Shown: piece after piece, positions 22,377-31,505 of the stretch | Layout of the letters: each line of letters begins with the position of its first letter | Position numbering within the stretch: the stretch's first letter is position 1 | Source: Acidobacteriota bacterium | GTDB lineage: Bacteria > Acidobacteriota > Terriglobia > Terriglobales > Acidobacteriaceae | NCBI GenBank assembly: GCA_021803035.1 | Contig: JAJZME010000056.1 | Location: forward strand, 1-38,216 | Direction of reading: 5' to 3' | DNA: 38,216 nucleotides | Program-made: the position numbers and the translations under genes | Notes under the pieces: generated by a model | The model's database searches: none | Told to the model about the DNA's origin: nothing | Seen by the model: the letters and a program-made list of their open reading frames with translations, nothing else

Positions 22377-23453
22377 TTAGAAGAGCTTGAGCCGGATGAC
22401 GAGGTACTTCTTGGGGTTTTCGCGTATGCCTTTGAGGAGCTGCGAAGCCTGGGACGATGTCTGATCGAGGTGATCGTAGAGGCTGCGGTTCTTGAAGAGC
22501 TGGCCCATCGTGCCCTTGCCCTGATTGAGTCCATCCAGCAGACTGTCGAGCTGATTGATGGTGTCGTTGAGCTTCGCGGCCATTTGCGGATCTTTGGTCA
22601 GTTCCCCGAGCGTGCCTTTGCCGGAGTTGATCTGGGTAAGCAGCTCGTTGGCGTTTTTGGCGGTCTTGTTGAAGTTGTTATAAAGCGTGTCGTCGTGCAG
22701 CAGCTTGCCGGCCGTGCCCTGGCCCGAATCCAGCGCGGCGGTGATGTTGTTCAGGTGATTCACGGCCGAGTTGGCGCGATTATACAGCGAGTCGTCAGTC
22801 AGCAACTTGCCTAGAGTTCCTTTTCCATCGCGCAGGTTGGTCGTTATGGCGTCAAGATTATTGGTCATCTGGACCATTTTTTGGGCCATCTTGGGGTCGT
22901 TGAGGAGCCGGCCAACGGTGCCGCGGTCGCTGTTCAGCGTGTCAACCAGGGTCGAAAGCTTCTGGATCAATTGCTTGACCTGGTCGATGCTGGCATTGCT
23001 CGATCCGATCAGATCCTGGAGCGTGGGGGAGCCGGAGGCTTGAAGCACCGTGCCGCTGGTCGGTTCAGGGCCGATGGCGCGGGTGGAATCGATATCCACA
23101 AAGCTTTCGCCCAAAACGCCTTCCTGGGTGATGGTGGCCACAGAATCCGTGTGAAGTCCAGGCAGGTATTCAGTTCCCACCCGCATGACGACTCTGACGG
23201 GATTCGGATTGTGATTCGCGACCACATCGACGTGAGTGACATTGCCGATGGTGACGCCTTCCAAGGTAACTGGTGCGCCTTGTTTTATTCCTGCGGCGTT
23301 GCGGAAATAGCAGATCAGCTCGATCTTTCTGGAGAAGAAGCCGCCCGTGGAACCGGACATGAGAATAATCAGTCCGATCAACACCGCCATGGCCACGAGG
23401 ACCAATGCACCCACTTTCAGCTGAGACCACTGAATTTCTTTGCGGCTTGGCAC
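22377..23453 (-). CDS. MCE-domain (MlaD-like) protein with a 34-residue repeat tail
   Basis: Envelope lipid-transport type protein, 358 residues, anchored in the inner membrane. Helix at about 15-33; MCE/MlaD domain about 42-125 (VTLEGVTIGNV, TITQEGVLGESFVDI). The C-terminal part holds five copies of a G-(K/Q/R)-G-T-hydrophobic-G-x-L motif with Gly-Thr at 178, 212, 246, 280 and 314, that is a period of exactly 34 residues, followed by a short cap (NPKKYL). Between motifs lie amphipathic helices, so the tail probably forms a long helical or needle structure. The start is GTG with GAGGAG just upstream. No MlaE, MlaF or MlaB partner is in the window. Confidence 0.9.
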   Translation of the reverse strand: MPSRKEIQWSQLKVGALVLVAMAVLIGLIILMSGSTGGFFSRKIELICYFRNAAGIKQGAPVTLEGVTIGNVTHVDVVANHNPNPVRVVMRVGTEYLPGLHTDSVATITQEGVLGESFVDIDSTRAIGPEPTSGTVLQASGSPTLQDLIGSSNASIDQVKQLIQKLSTLVDTLNSDRGTVGRLLNDPKMAQKMVQMTNNLDAITTNLRDGKGTLGKLLTDDSLYNRANSAVNHLNNITAALDSGQGTAGKLLHDDTLYNNFNKTAKNANELLTQINSGKGTLGELTKDPQMAAKLNDTINQLDSLLDGLNQGKGTMGQLFKNRSLYDHLDQTSSQASQLLKGIRENPKKYLVIRLKLF

Positions 23454-24179
23454 AACACTCCTCGGGTGGAAATGAGTCGTTGTCGCCTTGAGGATACCAG
23501 ATAAGGCTGACTCATCTCCTGTGTTTGCCCCTCGCTGGCGCGCTTTAGGGCTTGCTGTGAAAACGGAAAGAGCCCCAAGATGCGACCGCGAACCACCGCA
23601 ATTCGAGCGGCAGCAAGACTGGCATTAAGGCGGTGCTCCTGCAACGATGTGTCATTTCAGGCTCGCTTCGGCGCGGTTTTTTCTTGATGAAAAAGCCACT
23701 TAGCGATTGCGCCTTGGTTTCCACGTGCAGGAGAACCGCGTTAGCCGATTACGGCTGCCGGCTTGCGATCCTGAACTCCCTCCGGTCCATGTCTTTTCTG
23801 ATGCGGATCGGAGGCGATTTGCTGCGCAGATTGGGCACTGAATTGCGCTGTCAAGCTTATGGCGGGGTTGAGGTTGCAGCCAATTTGCCGCGCTGTGGAA
23901 GCGCACCCGGCTGCGCGAGGCGCTGTGGCGGGCCAAATGAGGCGGCGCCGTGGATTCTGTCAGCGCGGTATCATCACCGGACGCGATGTGAATAGAAGAG
24001 GAGCAACGGTTTGCATCTACCCTGTGCAGAAGCAGTAGGGAGGCTTGGTGAATATATGGCATCTGTCCCAAAACGAGCCACGAACCGTCCGGCTCCCGCA
24101 CAAAAGTCATGTTGTCGTCTTAAGCCCCGATACAACCTGTGTGAGACGCACGATGCCTAATTTCAATGAGGGGCAGGCG
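23454..24179. other. Gap without a supported gene
   Basis: About 725 bases between the divergent MCE gene and the small Cys protein. ORFs of up to 120 codons exist but have no ribosome binding site and look non-coding. ATGAGTC and GACTCAT flank the region just upstream of the MCE gene as a wide inverted repeat (about 23472 and 23508). A T-rich run follows a weak stem near 23670-23690. Nothing else can be supported. Confidence 0.4.
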
Positions 24180-24545
24180 ATGGCTATCCCCTGGGCGATA
24201 CAAATGAAGGCAGTTTCCGCCGAGGCCCCGTCGCGGCTGGTGCAGTCTCTGACCGGAGCCATTCTGGGCTGCGGGGGGTGGGTGTTGAGCCGGGGCGCGA
24301 ACGATTCCGGCACGGTCAACATGCTGTTCGAGTTTGAGCGGCAGGCTTGCGTGGATATTTACAGCGTACTGGTTGCCGCGGGGCTGGAGCTGAGCCAGAG
24401 TGGCCATGTCCGCTTTACCGAGCTCTGCATGTGCACGCGCAACCAACGCCGGGACTGTGGGGCGGAAATCGCCAGTATCGAGCTGGAGATTCAGACGCTT
24501 CCAGCGGAAAGCATGCGGGTGCGGCTCGGATCGGGTGCGGCCTGA
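24180..24545 (+). CDS. Small conserved-looking protein with clustered Cys residues
   Basis: About 121 residues from the ATG at 24180, with GAGGGG about 7 bases upstream. A longer start at GTG 24048 has AGGGAGG in front, but the codons between (ATA, CCA, CGA, AGA) look non-coding. The core runs from VQSLTGAILGCGGWVLSRG to the end; alternating strands and helices suggest a small alpha/beta domain like those of ACT or ferredoxin-like folds. CMCTRN and a third Cys a few residues on could bind metal or form a disulfide. The gene ends 10 bases from the end of recG, which converges. I do not recognise a named family; function is unknown. Confidence 0.6.
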   Translation: MAIPWAIQMKAVSAEAPSRLVQSLTGAILGCGGWVLSRGANDSGTVNMLFEFERQACVDIYSVLVAAGLELSQSGHVRFTELCMCTRNQRRDCGAEIASIELEIQTLPAESMRVRLGSGAA

Positions 24546-24555
24546 GCCGGCGGGG

Positions 24556-26823
24556 CTATCCAGCTTCCACCAAGCCGTAGCGGCGCTGCCAGGCATCTTT
24601 GAGCCGGGTTCGCACGCAGGCGCGCTCGGCTTCCGTGGCCTCGCCGCCTGATTCGTCGGCGAAACGAGCAGCTTCCAGCTTGGCCAGCTCCAGCAACTGG
24701 CGGTCGCGAACCAGATTGGCCACGCGAAATTCCGGCAATCCGGCCTGCCGCGTGCCGAAAAACTCGCCCGGGCCGCGAATTGCCAGATCAAGCTCGGCCA
24801 GCTCAAATCCGTCCTGTGTGCGCACCATGGCGTTCAGCCGCTCTTCGCCGATGGGGGAAACGCGCTCGCCGGTCATGAGGATGCAATAACTTTTGGCAGC
24901 GCCCCGGCCCACACGGCCACGTAACTGATGCAACTGCGCCAGGCCGAAGCGCTCGGCGTGCTCCACGACCATGACGGTGGCGTTGGGCACGTCCACGCCG
25001 ACTTCGATGACCGTGGTGGCGACGAGGACGTCGATTTCGCCGCGCTGGAAGCGGCGCATGATCACATCTTTGTCGTCGGCATCGAGGCGGCCGTGCAGCA
25101 GGCCGACGCGCAAGCCGGCCAATGGGCCGGAGCGTAGCTTTTCGTACATCTCGGTGGCGGATTTCAGGCCCGACTTCCCCATAGAATTGCCTTCCGGTGT
25201 TCCATTTGCGAACAGATCGCCGGTGTGCGGTCTGGCGCGGCGCGGTGTGCGAGGCGGCGTCTGGACGGCGACCTGGGGCTCGTCGTGGGAGAAATCCAGC
25301 TCCGGCTGATCGTCCTTCGTGCCCTCAATAACTGGGTACACGATGTAAGCCTGGCGGCCCTGGGCAGCCTGCTTGCGCACGAAGTCCCAGACATCGGCGG
25401 CGCGTTCGCCGGGAACGCGCCGGGTGACGATGGGCGTGCGGCCCGGCGGCAGTTCGTCGAGCACGCTCAGGTCGAGATCGCCGTAGAGCGAAAGAGCCAG
25501 CGTGCGCGGAATGGGCGTTGCGGTCATGACCAGCACGTCCGGCTCGGGCTGGTTGGGCTTTTTCATCAGCTTGAAGCGCTGCAGCACGCCGAAGCGGTGC
25601 TGCTCGTCGACGACGACCAAGCCCAGGCGGCCGAACTCCACCTTTTCCTCGATGAGCGAGTGGGTGCCGATGACGAGTTGTGCTTCGCCGCGATTGATGA
25701 GTCCGCGGGTATGGCGCTTGCGGTCGTCGTCGAGCGAGCCGGTGAGCAGGACAATGCGCGGCTTGCGCGAGGAGCGCTCCAGCAGCTTGCGCGCGGCCAG
25801 AAAATGTTGGGTGGCAAGAATCTCAGTGGGCGCCATGAGCGCGGCCTGATAGCCGCTTTCGATGGCCACCAGCATGGCTTGAAACGCTACGATGGTCTTG
25901 CCTGAGCCGACATCACCCTGGAGCAGGCGCCGCATGGGATTGGGCTGGCGCATGTCGGCGACGATCTCGCCCAAGGCCCGCTTTTGCGCCGTGGTGGGAT
26001 GGAAGGGCAGTACTTCCCGGATCGCTTCGCGCACTTTGTCATTGGCGGCAAAGGCGATGCCGCTGCGCTCCCGCATGCGGCGGCGCTTGAGCTCCAGGCC
26101 CAGCTCCAGAAAGAACAGCTCTTCGAAGATGAGCCGGCGGTGGGCTCGGGTTGAGGCGCTCTGCAACTGCGCGAAGGGCGTTCCTTCCGGCGGGTAATGC
26201 ACCTCACGCAGCGCGGTTTCGCGGTCGGGCATATCGAGCCGCGCGAGCATGGCACGTGGCAGGCACTCAGGCACGGCGCCGCGCAGCGATTCGAGCAGAT
26301 TGAAGATAGTTTTGCGCTGCCAGCGCGAGGCCAGACGGCTGCCGCCCAGCGATTCATAGACCGGCGTAATGCGGCCCACCTCGAGCAGCCGCGTTTCGGC
26401 ATCGTCGCTGGCGTCGGGCAGAATTTCAAACTGCGGTTGAATCATCTTGAAGTTGCTCGAGGAGCGTGACGGTTCGACCTTGCCGTAGATGGCCACGGTT
26501 TGCCCGGCGTGAAATTTGCCGTTGAGATAGGTTGCGTTGAACCAGATGCACTTGAGTGCGTGCCGTCCCTGACCGACGGTCAGCTCGAAAAGGGGCATCC
26601 GGCGCGTGCGCAGGAGCGCAGAGCCGCGCACCTCAGCAATGATGCTGGCCATCTCGCCCGGCTTCAGCTCATCCAGGCTGCGCGGGTTCTGCCGGTCTTC
26701 GTAGCGGAAGGGCAGATGGTAGAGCAGATCCTCGGCGGTCTGGATGCCTTTGGCGTCAAGCAACGCCGCGACGCGCGGGCCTACGCCGCGCACATACATC
26801 ACCGGGGTATCAAGGGCTGGCAC
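24556..26823 (-). CDS. recG: ATP-dependent DNA helicase RecG
   Basis: Branch-migration helicase that remodels stalled forks and Holliday junctions. The 755-residue protein has the N-terminal wedge (OB-fold) domain in about 50-150, Walker A GDVGSGKT at 303-310, DEQHR at 406-410, TATPIPR at 434-440, and a helicase C domain with QLRGRVGR, followed by the TRG-type C-terminal region. The start is GTG at 26823. An extra segment of about 55 residues (501-555), Pro/Arg-rich with no conserved motif, sits between the two RecA-like domains. It follows the AAA+ gene by 139 bases on the same strand. Family call very sure. Confidence 0.96.
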   Translation of the reverse strand: MPALDTPVMYVRGVGPRVAALLDAKGIQTAEDLLYHLPFRYEDRQNPRSLDELKPGEMASIIAEVRGSALLRTRRMPLFELTVGQGRHALKCIWFNATYLNGKFHAGQTVAIYGKVEPSRSSSNFKMIQPQFEILPDASDDAETRLLEVGRITPVYESLGGSRLASRWQRKTIFNLLESLRGAVPECLPRAMLARLDMPDRETALREVHYPPEGTPFAQLQSASTRAHRRLIFEELFFLELGLELKRRRMRERSGIAFAANDKVREAIREVLPFHPTTAQKRALGEIVADMRQPNPMRRLLQGDVGSGKTIVAFQAMLVAIESGYQAALMAPTEILATQHFLAARKLLERSSRKPRIVLLTGSLDDDRKRHTRGLINRGEAQLVIGTHSLIEEKVEFGRLGLVVVDEQHRFGVLQRFKLMKKPNQPEPDVLVMTATPIPRTLALSLYGDLDLSVLDELPPGRTPIVTRRVPGERAADVWDFVRKQAAQGRQAYIVYPVIEGTKDDQPELDFSHDEPQVAVQTPPRTPRRARPHTGDLFANGTPEGNSMGKSGLKSATEMYEKLRSGPLAGLRVGLLHGRLDADDKDVIMRRFQRGEIDVLVATTVIEVGVDVPNATVMVVEHAERFGLAQLHQLRGRVGRGAAKSYCILMTGERVSPIGEERLNAMVRTQDGFELAELDLAIRGPGEFFGTRQAGLPEFRVANLVRDRQLLELAKLEAARFADESGGEATEAERACVRTRLKDAWQRRYGLVEAG

Positions 26824-26912
26824 AATCAGGATGCTAAATGGGCCGCGTGCACAGCGACAACCGCGGCGTAATGGTCGATGAAGATGGGGAATCCACAGGG
26901 ATTACGCAAGAG

Positions 26913-26934
26913 CGGGACGCGGCGCCGGGTCCCG
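26913..26934. other. Small hairpin between the AAA+ gene and recG
   Basis: CGGGAC (26913-26918) pairs with GTCCCG (26929-26934), six pairs with a 10-base GC-rich loop, in the 139-base gap between the two minus-strand genes. No T run follows in either direction; its role is unclear. Confidence 0.25.
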
Positions 26935-26962
26935 ATGTAAAGGTTGCCGGGAATGCAGGTTT

Positions 26963-28258
26963 CTAGCCCAGGAAATACGCGTCAATTGCTCGCCGCAGCG
27001 CCGCGCGGTCGATATACGGATTCTTGCCTTCATAGCGCGCGGCCCAGCATACCTGGTTGACAATGTCGCGCGGGTAGCAGGAGCGCAGGTCTTGATTCAG
27101 CTTGTCCTGTACAAAGTTGATCAGGTCGGTCGGAATCTCCGGATCGTAGGGCACTTGCATTTCGCGCGCAGCCCGGCGGAAGATCTCGCAGAACTGCTCC
27201 TCGGTTACAGAGCCGATCTTGATCTTGGTTTGAATTCTGCGCAGAAATGCAGGGTCGACTAGTTCGGCAGGGCTCCTGTTGGATGCGAAGACCACCAGCA
27301 TCTCGAAGGGGATCTCGATTTTCCTGCCGCCGGCAAGAGTAAGGAAATCAATCTTGCGGTCGAGGGGGACGATCCAGCGGTTCAGCAGGTCCTCGGGGCG
27401 AATTCGCTGCCGGCCGAAGTCGTCGATGATCAGCACGCCGTTGTTGGCTTTCATCTGCACCGGACCATCGTAGTATTTGGAAACTGGATTGAACTGCATG
27501 TCGAGCATTTCGGCCGTAAGCTCGCCGCCCACGAGCACTGCAGGGCGGTGGCAACGCACCCATCGCGTATCGTAATCATTCGGTGTGCTTTCGGGCGCAT
27601 TGTGGTGAATCGACGGATCGTAAACGATGATGATCTGGCCGTCCACTTCCACCGCGTAGGGGAGCCACACTTCATCCTCGGCCAGCACACGTGAGAGAAC
27701 CTCGGCCATGGTCGTCTTGCCGACACCCGCCGGGCCGTAAAGAAACATGGCGCTGCCCGAGTTGAGGGCGGCCCCGAAACGGCGCAGCAGGTCGGCGTCG
27801 AGAACCAAATGCGCGAATGCGCGCTCCACCTCATCGGCGTGCACTTCGACTTTGCGCACGCTCTGGCTGCGGGTCTGTTTCACGTAGGACTCCAGAGATA
27901 CTGGCGCCGCGCCCGTGTACGAGCTTTGACTCAGAAGCTCCATGGCCCGCGCCCGGCCCTGAGAAGTGATGGCGAGCTGCGGAATCGTGCCGGTCATTCC
28001 GGTGACCTGGCAAAGCACCTGCGCGCGCAGTTTCTGGAACAGCTCGTTCATGACCTCGTAGCTGATCCGAAGTGCCGAGGCCAGTCCCAGCACGGAAATC
28101 GTGCCGGTCGTATAGAGGGTCTTGAGGGCGATGTCTTCCAGAACGGATTCCCGCACGTCGAATTCCGCCAGCGAGCGGGGTTTGTGGGCCGGTCCTGCAG
28201 GCGCTCCCGTTCCGGCAGACCCACGTTGAAATTCTTGCGTTGTCAGCGAAGCTGCCAT
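26963..28258 (-). CDS. AAA+ ATPase with N-terminal helical/winged-helix domain
   Basis: A 431-residue cytoplasmic ATPase. Residues about 30-110 look like a winged-helix domain (LKTLYTTGTISVLGLASAL, then a helix and LAITSQGRARA). The AAA+ domain follows with Walker A GPAGVGKT at 175-182, Walker B LIIDDF at 276-281 (Asp-Asp rather than the usual Asp-Glu), a sensor-1 type Asn in FASNRS, and an arginine-rich region (FLRRIQTK). The C-terminal helical lid covers about 370-431. The ATG start at 28258 has AAGGA 8 bases upstream. The family is sometimes annotated as ATPase with chaperone activity; the partner or substrate is not known. The nearest neighbour is recG. Confidence 0.8.
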   Translation of the reverse strand: MAASLTTQEFQRGSAGTGAPAGPAHKPRSLAEFDVRESVLEDIALKTLYTTGTISVLGLASALRISYEVMNELFQKLRAQVLCQVTGMTGTIPQLAITSQGRARAMELLSQSSYTGAAPVSLESYVKQTRSQSVRKVEVHADEVERAFAHLVLDADLLRRFGAALNSGSAMFLYGPAGVGKTTMAEVLSRVLAEDEVWLPYAVEVDGQIIIVYDPSIHHNAPESTPNDYDTRWVRCHRPAVLVGGELTAEMLDMQFNPVSKYYDGPVQMKANNGVLIIDDFGRQRIRPEDLLNRWIVPLDRKIDFLTLAGGRKIEIPFEMLVVFASNRSPAELVDPAFLRRIQTKIKIGSVTEEQFCEIFRRAAREMQVPYDPEIPTDLINFVQDKLNQDLRSCYPRDIVNQVCWAARYEGKNPYIDRAALRRAIDAYFLG

Positions 28259-28643
28259 GTTATTGTCCTTATCTTTCTTATGAACAAAGTAACTCGCTTT
28301 CGCGGGTCTTGCGTCGCTTATTTGCGCTTCTTTGCGTTTACCATTTGGTGTCCGCCGAAGTCATTCGTTGGTCGTAGCTTACAGCTATTCTGTCTGCGTT
28401 TCGCCTCTTACTGTATGACGAGTGTAATCAATTTATCCGCAGAAGTAACCAAAATATTTGTATTTCAAAGAGTTCGGCAGGCCAGCTTTGCAGGGGCAAA
28501 TTCTGGTTTGGTCAGAGCTTCCTGCGGCTTGAACGCGGAGTTGCCAGGCGGGGAAGCCATTGCGGCCTTTGCTAAACTGCAGTGGAGCACGTTCCCTAAT
28601 CGCCCCGGAGGCAATCTGCATAGCTTAAGCGGTGGGAGAATCC
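28259..28643. promoter_or_regulatory. Divergent intergenic region, AT-rich
   Basis: About 385 bases between the AAA+ gene (minus) and the ABC gene (plus). The stretch 28410-28480 is clearly more AT-rich than its surroundings (AATCAATTTATCC, AAAATATTTGTATTTC) and is the likely place for promoters of both sides. No -35/-10 pair is good enough to name. Confidence 0.4.
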
Positions 28644-29546
28644 ATGCCAGTTGTTGAACTCGCGGGGGTTACCAAAGCCTACGAGAAAAAAATTGCTGTC
28701 AACAACCTGAGTTTGTCCATTGAAGCGGGGCAGTTGTTCGGCCTGCTGGGGCCGAACGGAGCCGGTAAGACGAGTTCCATTCGCATGATGATGGGCATCA
28801 CCATTCCCGATACGGGCAGCGTGCGGCTCTTCGATAAGCCCTTTGAGCGCAAGAGCCTGGATCGCGTGGGTTACCTGCCCGAGGAGCGCGGCCTCTATAA
28901 AAAGATGAAGGTGCTGGATCAACTGGTATTTTTCGGCCGGTTGCACGGCGTTGCCGCTGAGGACGCGCGCCGGCTGGGCACCGAGTGGGCCAAGCGCATG
29001 GAGATTGCCGACGCGCTGGACAAGAAGACCGAAGAGTTGTCGAAGGGTATGCAGCAGAAGATCCAGTTCATCGCGACTTTGCTGCACGATCCCCGGCTGA
29101 TTGTGATGGACGAGCCATTCAGCGGCCTCGATCCCGTGAATGCCGTGCTGGTGGAACGTACGCTGCTGGAGCTGAAGGACCAGGGCCGCGCAGTTCTGTT
29201 TTCCACGCACCGGATGGAACAGGTGGAGAAGCTGTGCGACGCCATCTGTCTGATTAACAATGGCCAGGTGGTGCTGGGCGGGAAGGTGCGCGAGGTGAAG
29301 GGGCGCTATGAGCGCGATCACGTCGTTGTGGAGTTTGAAGGCAGCTCGTCGTTTTTGAACAGCGATGAGATCGCGGAGGCCAAGAACTTCTCAGGCCGCG
29401 CCGAAATTCGTCTCAAACCGCATGGCAACGCACAAAAGCTGTTGAGCGAGGCCGCGGCGGTTGCGACCATTTACCGCTTTGAGCTAGTCGAGCCGTCGCT
29501 CGAAGAGATTTTCATTCGCACTGTGGGAGGCAAAGCCGATGCATAA
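28644..29546 (+). CDS. ABC transporter ATP-binding protein (ABC-2 exporter type)
   Basis: Nucleotide-binding subunit of 300 residues. Walker A GPNGAGKT at 36-43, signature LSKGM at 132-136 (a common variant of LSGGQ in this group), Walker B with DEP at 156-158 and SGLDP after it, and the switch His in FSTHRM. The last 85 residues match the extra C-terminal domain (DUF4162-like) of Na+/drug/bacitracin-type exporters. The start is ATG 28644 with GGGAG about 7 bases upstream; an in-frame GTG at 28632 is less likely. The end overlaps the permease gene by 8 bases. Confidence 0.93.
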   Translation: MPVVELAGVTKAYEKKIAVNNLSLSIEAGQLFGLLGPNGAGKTSSIRMMMGITIPDTGSVRLFDKPFERKSLDRVGYLPEERGLYKKMKVLDQLVFFGRLHGVAAEDARRLGTEWAKRMEIADALDKKTEELSKGMQQKIQFIATLLHDPRLIVMDEPFSGLDPVNAVLVERTLLELKDQGRAVLFSTHRMEQVEKLCDAICLINNGQVVLGGKVREVKGRYERDHVVVEFEGSSSFLNSDEIAEAKNFSGRAEIRLKPHGNAQKLLSEAAAVATIYRFELVEPSLEEIFIRTVGGKADA

Positions 29547-30783
29547 TATGCTTCTGATCGCCAAGCGCGAGTTCCTCGAGCAGATTCGCGGCAAAGCCTT
29601 CAAATTGACGACTATCGGGCTGCCCGCGCTGTTTGCCGTCATTATGGGCATTGCGTATCTCTCGACGCTGGGCATCAGTGTTAACCGGCGCCTGGTGATT
29701 ACCTCGTCCGATGTGCCCCTGGCCCGGGAGATCCGCATGCAAATGATAGGCGGAAGCGGCAAGGGAAATGACGTGACCGTTGTGCCGTATACGCCGGCCG
29801 AGCGCGCGGCGCTGATCGGGGAGGTGCGCGCCAAGAAGATCGACGGATTTCTGACTGTCGTAACGCCAAAGGACGGGGCGCCGGAGGCGATGTATTATTC
29901 CGAGGCTTCGGGCGATTTCATCACCATCACGCGGCTACGGAGAGCTGTGGACAAAGGTCTTGTGGATGAGCATCTGCTGGGCGCGGGCATGCGGAGGACA
30001 GCGGCGAACATGCTGCTGAGAGGCGTTTCCATCGGCAGTTACCAGGTGAAGCAGGACGGAGCGGTTATCAGAAGCGACGCGGAGGCTTCCTTCGTGAAGG
30101 GCTACGTGATGGCGATTCTGCTTTCGCTGACTACTATGATTTACGGGCTTAACGTGGCTCGTTCGGTGATTCAGGAGAAGACCTCGCGCATCTTTGAGGT
30201 GATGCTGTCTACGGTGAAGCCCAGCGACATGCTGGCGGGCAAGCTGATCGGCGGGGGTGCGGTGGGGCTTGCGCAGATTGTCATCTGGCTGGTTGCGGGG
30301 ATTGTCATAGTGGCGACGCCTTTTGCTTCGTCACTGCTTACGGGGCAGTTCGCCATCCACTTTACGCTGGCCGAGGGCATTCTGTTTCCCGTTTACTTCC
30401 TGCTTGGCTACTTTTTCTACAGCTCGCTGTTTGCCGGTCTGGCCGCTACCTGCGAGACCGAGCAGGAACTGCAGATGTATATGCCGCTGGCCGCCGGGCC
30501 TACATGGCTGAGCTTTGCGCTGATTTTCGTCATCATCCACAACTCGAACTCGATCTGGGCGGTTCTGGGCTCGCTGTTCCCGCCCACGGCGCCCATTGTG
30601 ATGTTTCTACGCATGGCCTCGCAGGTTCCGCCTGCGTGGGAGTTTGTGGTTTCCATCGGCCTGCTGGCGGTGAGCATCTGGGCCACGCTCTGGTTTTCAT
30701 CGCGCCTCTACCGGGTTGGCATTCTGATGTACGGCAAGCGCGCCACCATTCCCGAACTGCTGCGCTGGCTGCGCTATAGCTAA
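29539..30783 (+). CDS. ABC-2 type transporter permease (NatB-like)
   Basis: Membrane subunit of the exporter encoded just upstream, 414 residues. One hydrophobic helix near 22-44, a large extracytoplasmic region (about 50-185), then five or six hydrophobic segments in the C-terminal half (from GYVMAILLSLTTMIYGL to the last helix near 385). This is the layout of NatB/YhaP-type ABC-2 permeases. SVIQEKTSRIFEVMLSTVKP is the conserved coupling region. The transported substrate (Na+, lipid, peptide or drug) cannot be deduced. It overlaps the ATPase gene and is followed 26 bases later by the acyltransferase gene. Confidence 0.9.
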   Translation: MHNMLLIAKREFLEQIRGKAFKLTTIGLPALFAVIMGIAYLSTLGISVNRRLVITSSDVPLAREIRMQMIGGSGKGNDVTVVPYTPAERAALIGEVRAKKIDGFLTVVTPKDGAPEAMYYSEASGDFITITRLRRAVDKGLVDEHLLGAGMRRTAANMLLRGVSIGSYQVKQDGAVIRSDAEASFVKGYVMAILLSLTTMIYGLNVARSVIQEKTSRIFEVMLSTVKPSDMLAGKLIGGGAVGLAQIVIWLVAGIVIVATPFASSLLTGQFAIHFTLAEGILFPVYFLLGYFFYSSLFAGLAATCETEQELQMYMPLAAGPTWLSFALIFVIIHNSNSIWAVLGSLFPPTAPIVMFLRMASQVPPAWEFVVSIGLLAVSIWATLWFSSRLYRVGILMYGKRATIPELLRWLRYS

Positions 30784-30809
30784 GGCGCCGGCTCCGCTAG
30801 AATCGTGGA

Positions 30810-31505
30810 GTGACAACCGAAGGCAGTCCTCAATTCACCTGGCGTCAGCGGCTTGCGCTGATTGTGATCCCGCGCGTGATGTGGGCGCTGATCGGGCTGG
30901 TGGGTCGGACATGGCGCTTTGAGGTGATCGCCGAAGATGGCGTGAGGCCCGTCGTTTATGGGCAACAGGCCGGGCCGGAGATCTACTGCTTCTGGCATCA
31001 GTGCGTGCTGCCCTGCACCATGTATTTCCGCCGCTCCCATGCCGTGATTCTCATCAGCCGCAGCTTCGATGGGGAGCTGATTACGCGCATTCTGAGGATG
31101 TTTGGCTTTGGCGCTGTGCGCGGGTCCAGCTCACGCAATGCGAAGGAGGGATTGCTGGGGCTCAAGGATGTGATTGAAAGCGGGCGAACGGCCATCTTTA
31201 CGGCGGATGGGCCGCGCGGGCCTATCTATCGGACCAAGATGGGGCCGATCAAGCTGGCGCAAATTACGGGTGCGCCCATTGGCGCGTTTCATCTGGAGCC
31301 GGAGCATGCGTGGGTCATGCGCTCTTGGGACCGCTTTCTGGTGCCCAAGCCTTTTACGCGCATCGTTGTGAGCTGGGCGCAGTGGACGCGCGTTCCCGGC
31401 GATCTTGCCGCCGAAGAGTTCGAGCCCAAGCGCGAGGAGCTGAATGCGGCCATTGAGCGGGCGCGGATGAATGCCTTGCGGCATCTGGAAAAGGCGGCGG
31501 GATGA
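30810..31505 (+). CDS. DUF374 lysophospholipid acyltransferase-family protein
   Basis: A 231-residue protein of the DUF374 family, related to glycerolipid and lipid A acyltransferases and expected at the inner membrane. Conserved parts: FWHQCVLP near 70, SRSFDGELI near 87, [12 protein letters not shown] near 107 and FTADGPRGP near 130. The first hydrophobic segment (about 10-30) may insert in the membrane. The start is GTG at 30810. The stop overlaps the queA start (ATGA), indicating translational coupling. The acyl acceptor is unknown; in some bacteria relatives work in lipid A core assembly. Confidence 0.88.
   Translation: MTTEGSPQFTWRQRLALIVIPRVMWALIGLVGRTWRFEVIAEDGVRPVVYGQQAGPEIYCFWHQCVLPCTMYFRRSHAVILISRSFDGELITRILRMFGFGAVRGSSSRNAKEGLLGLKDVIESGRTAIFTADGPRGPIYRTKMGPIKLAQITGAPIGAFHLEPEHAWVMRSWDRFLVPKPFTRIVVSWAQWTRVPGDLAAEEFEPKREELNAAIERARMNALRHLEKAAG

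Noticed and set aside
23651..23690. Possible terminator with a TTTTTTCTT run
   Set aside because: The stem before the T run has only three solid pairs around TTCG and no transcript is expected to reach it.
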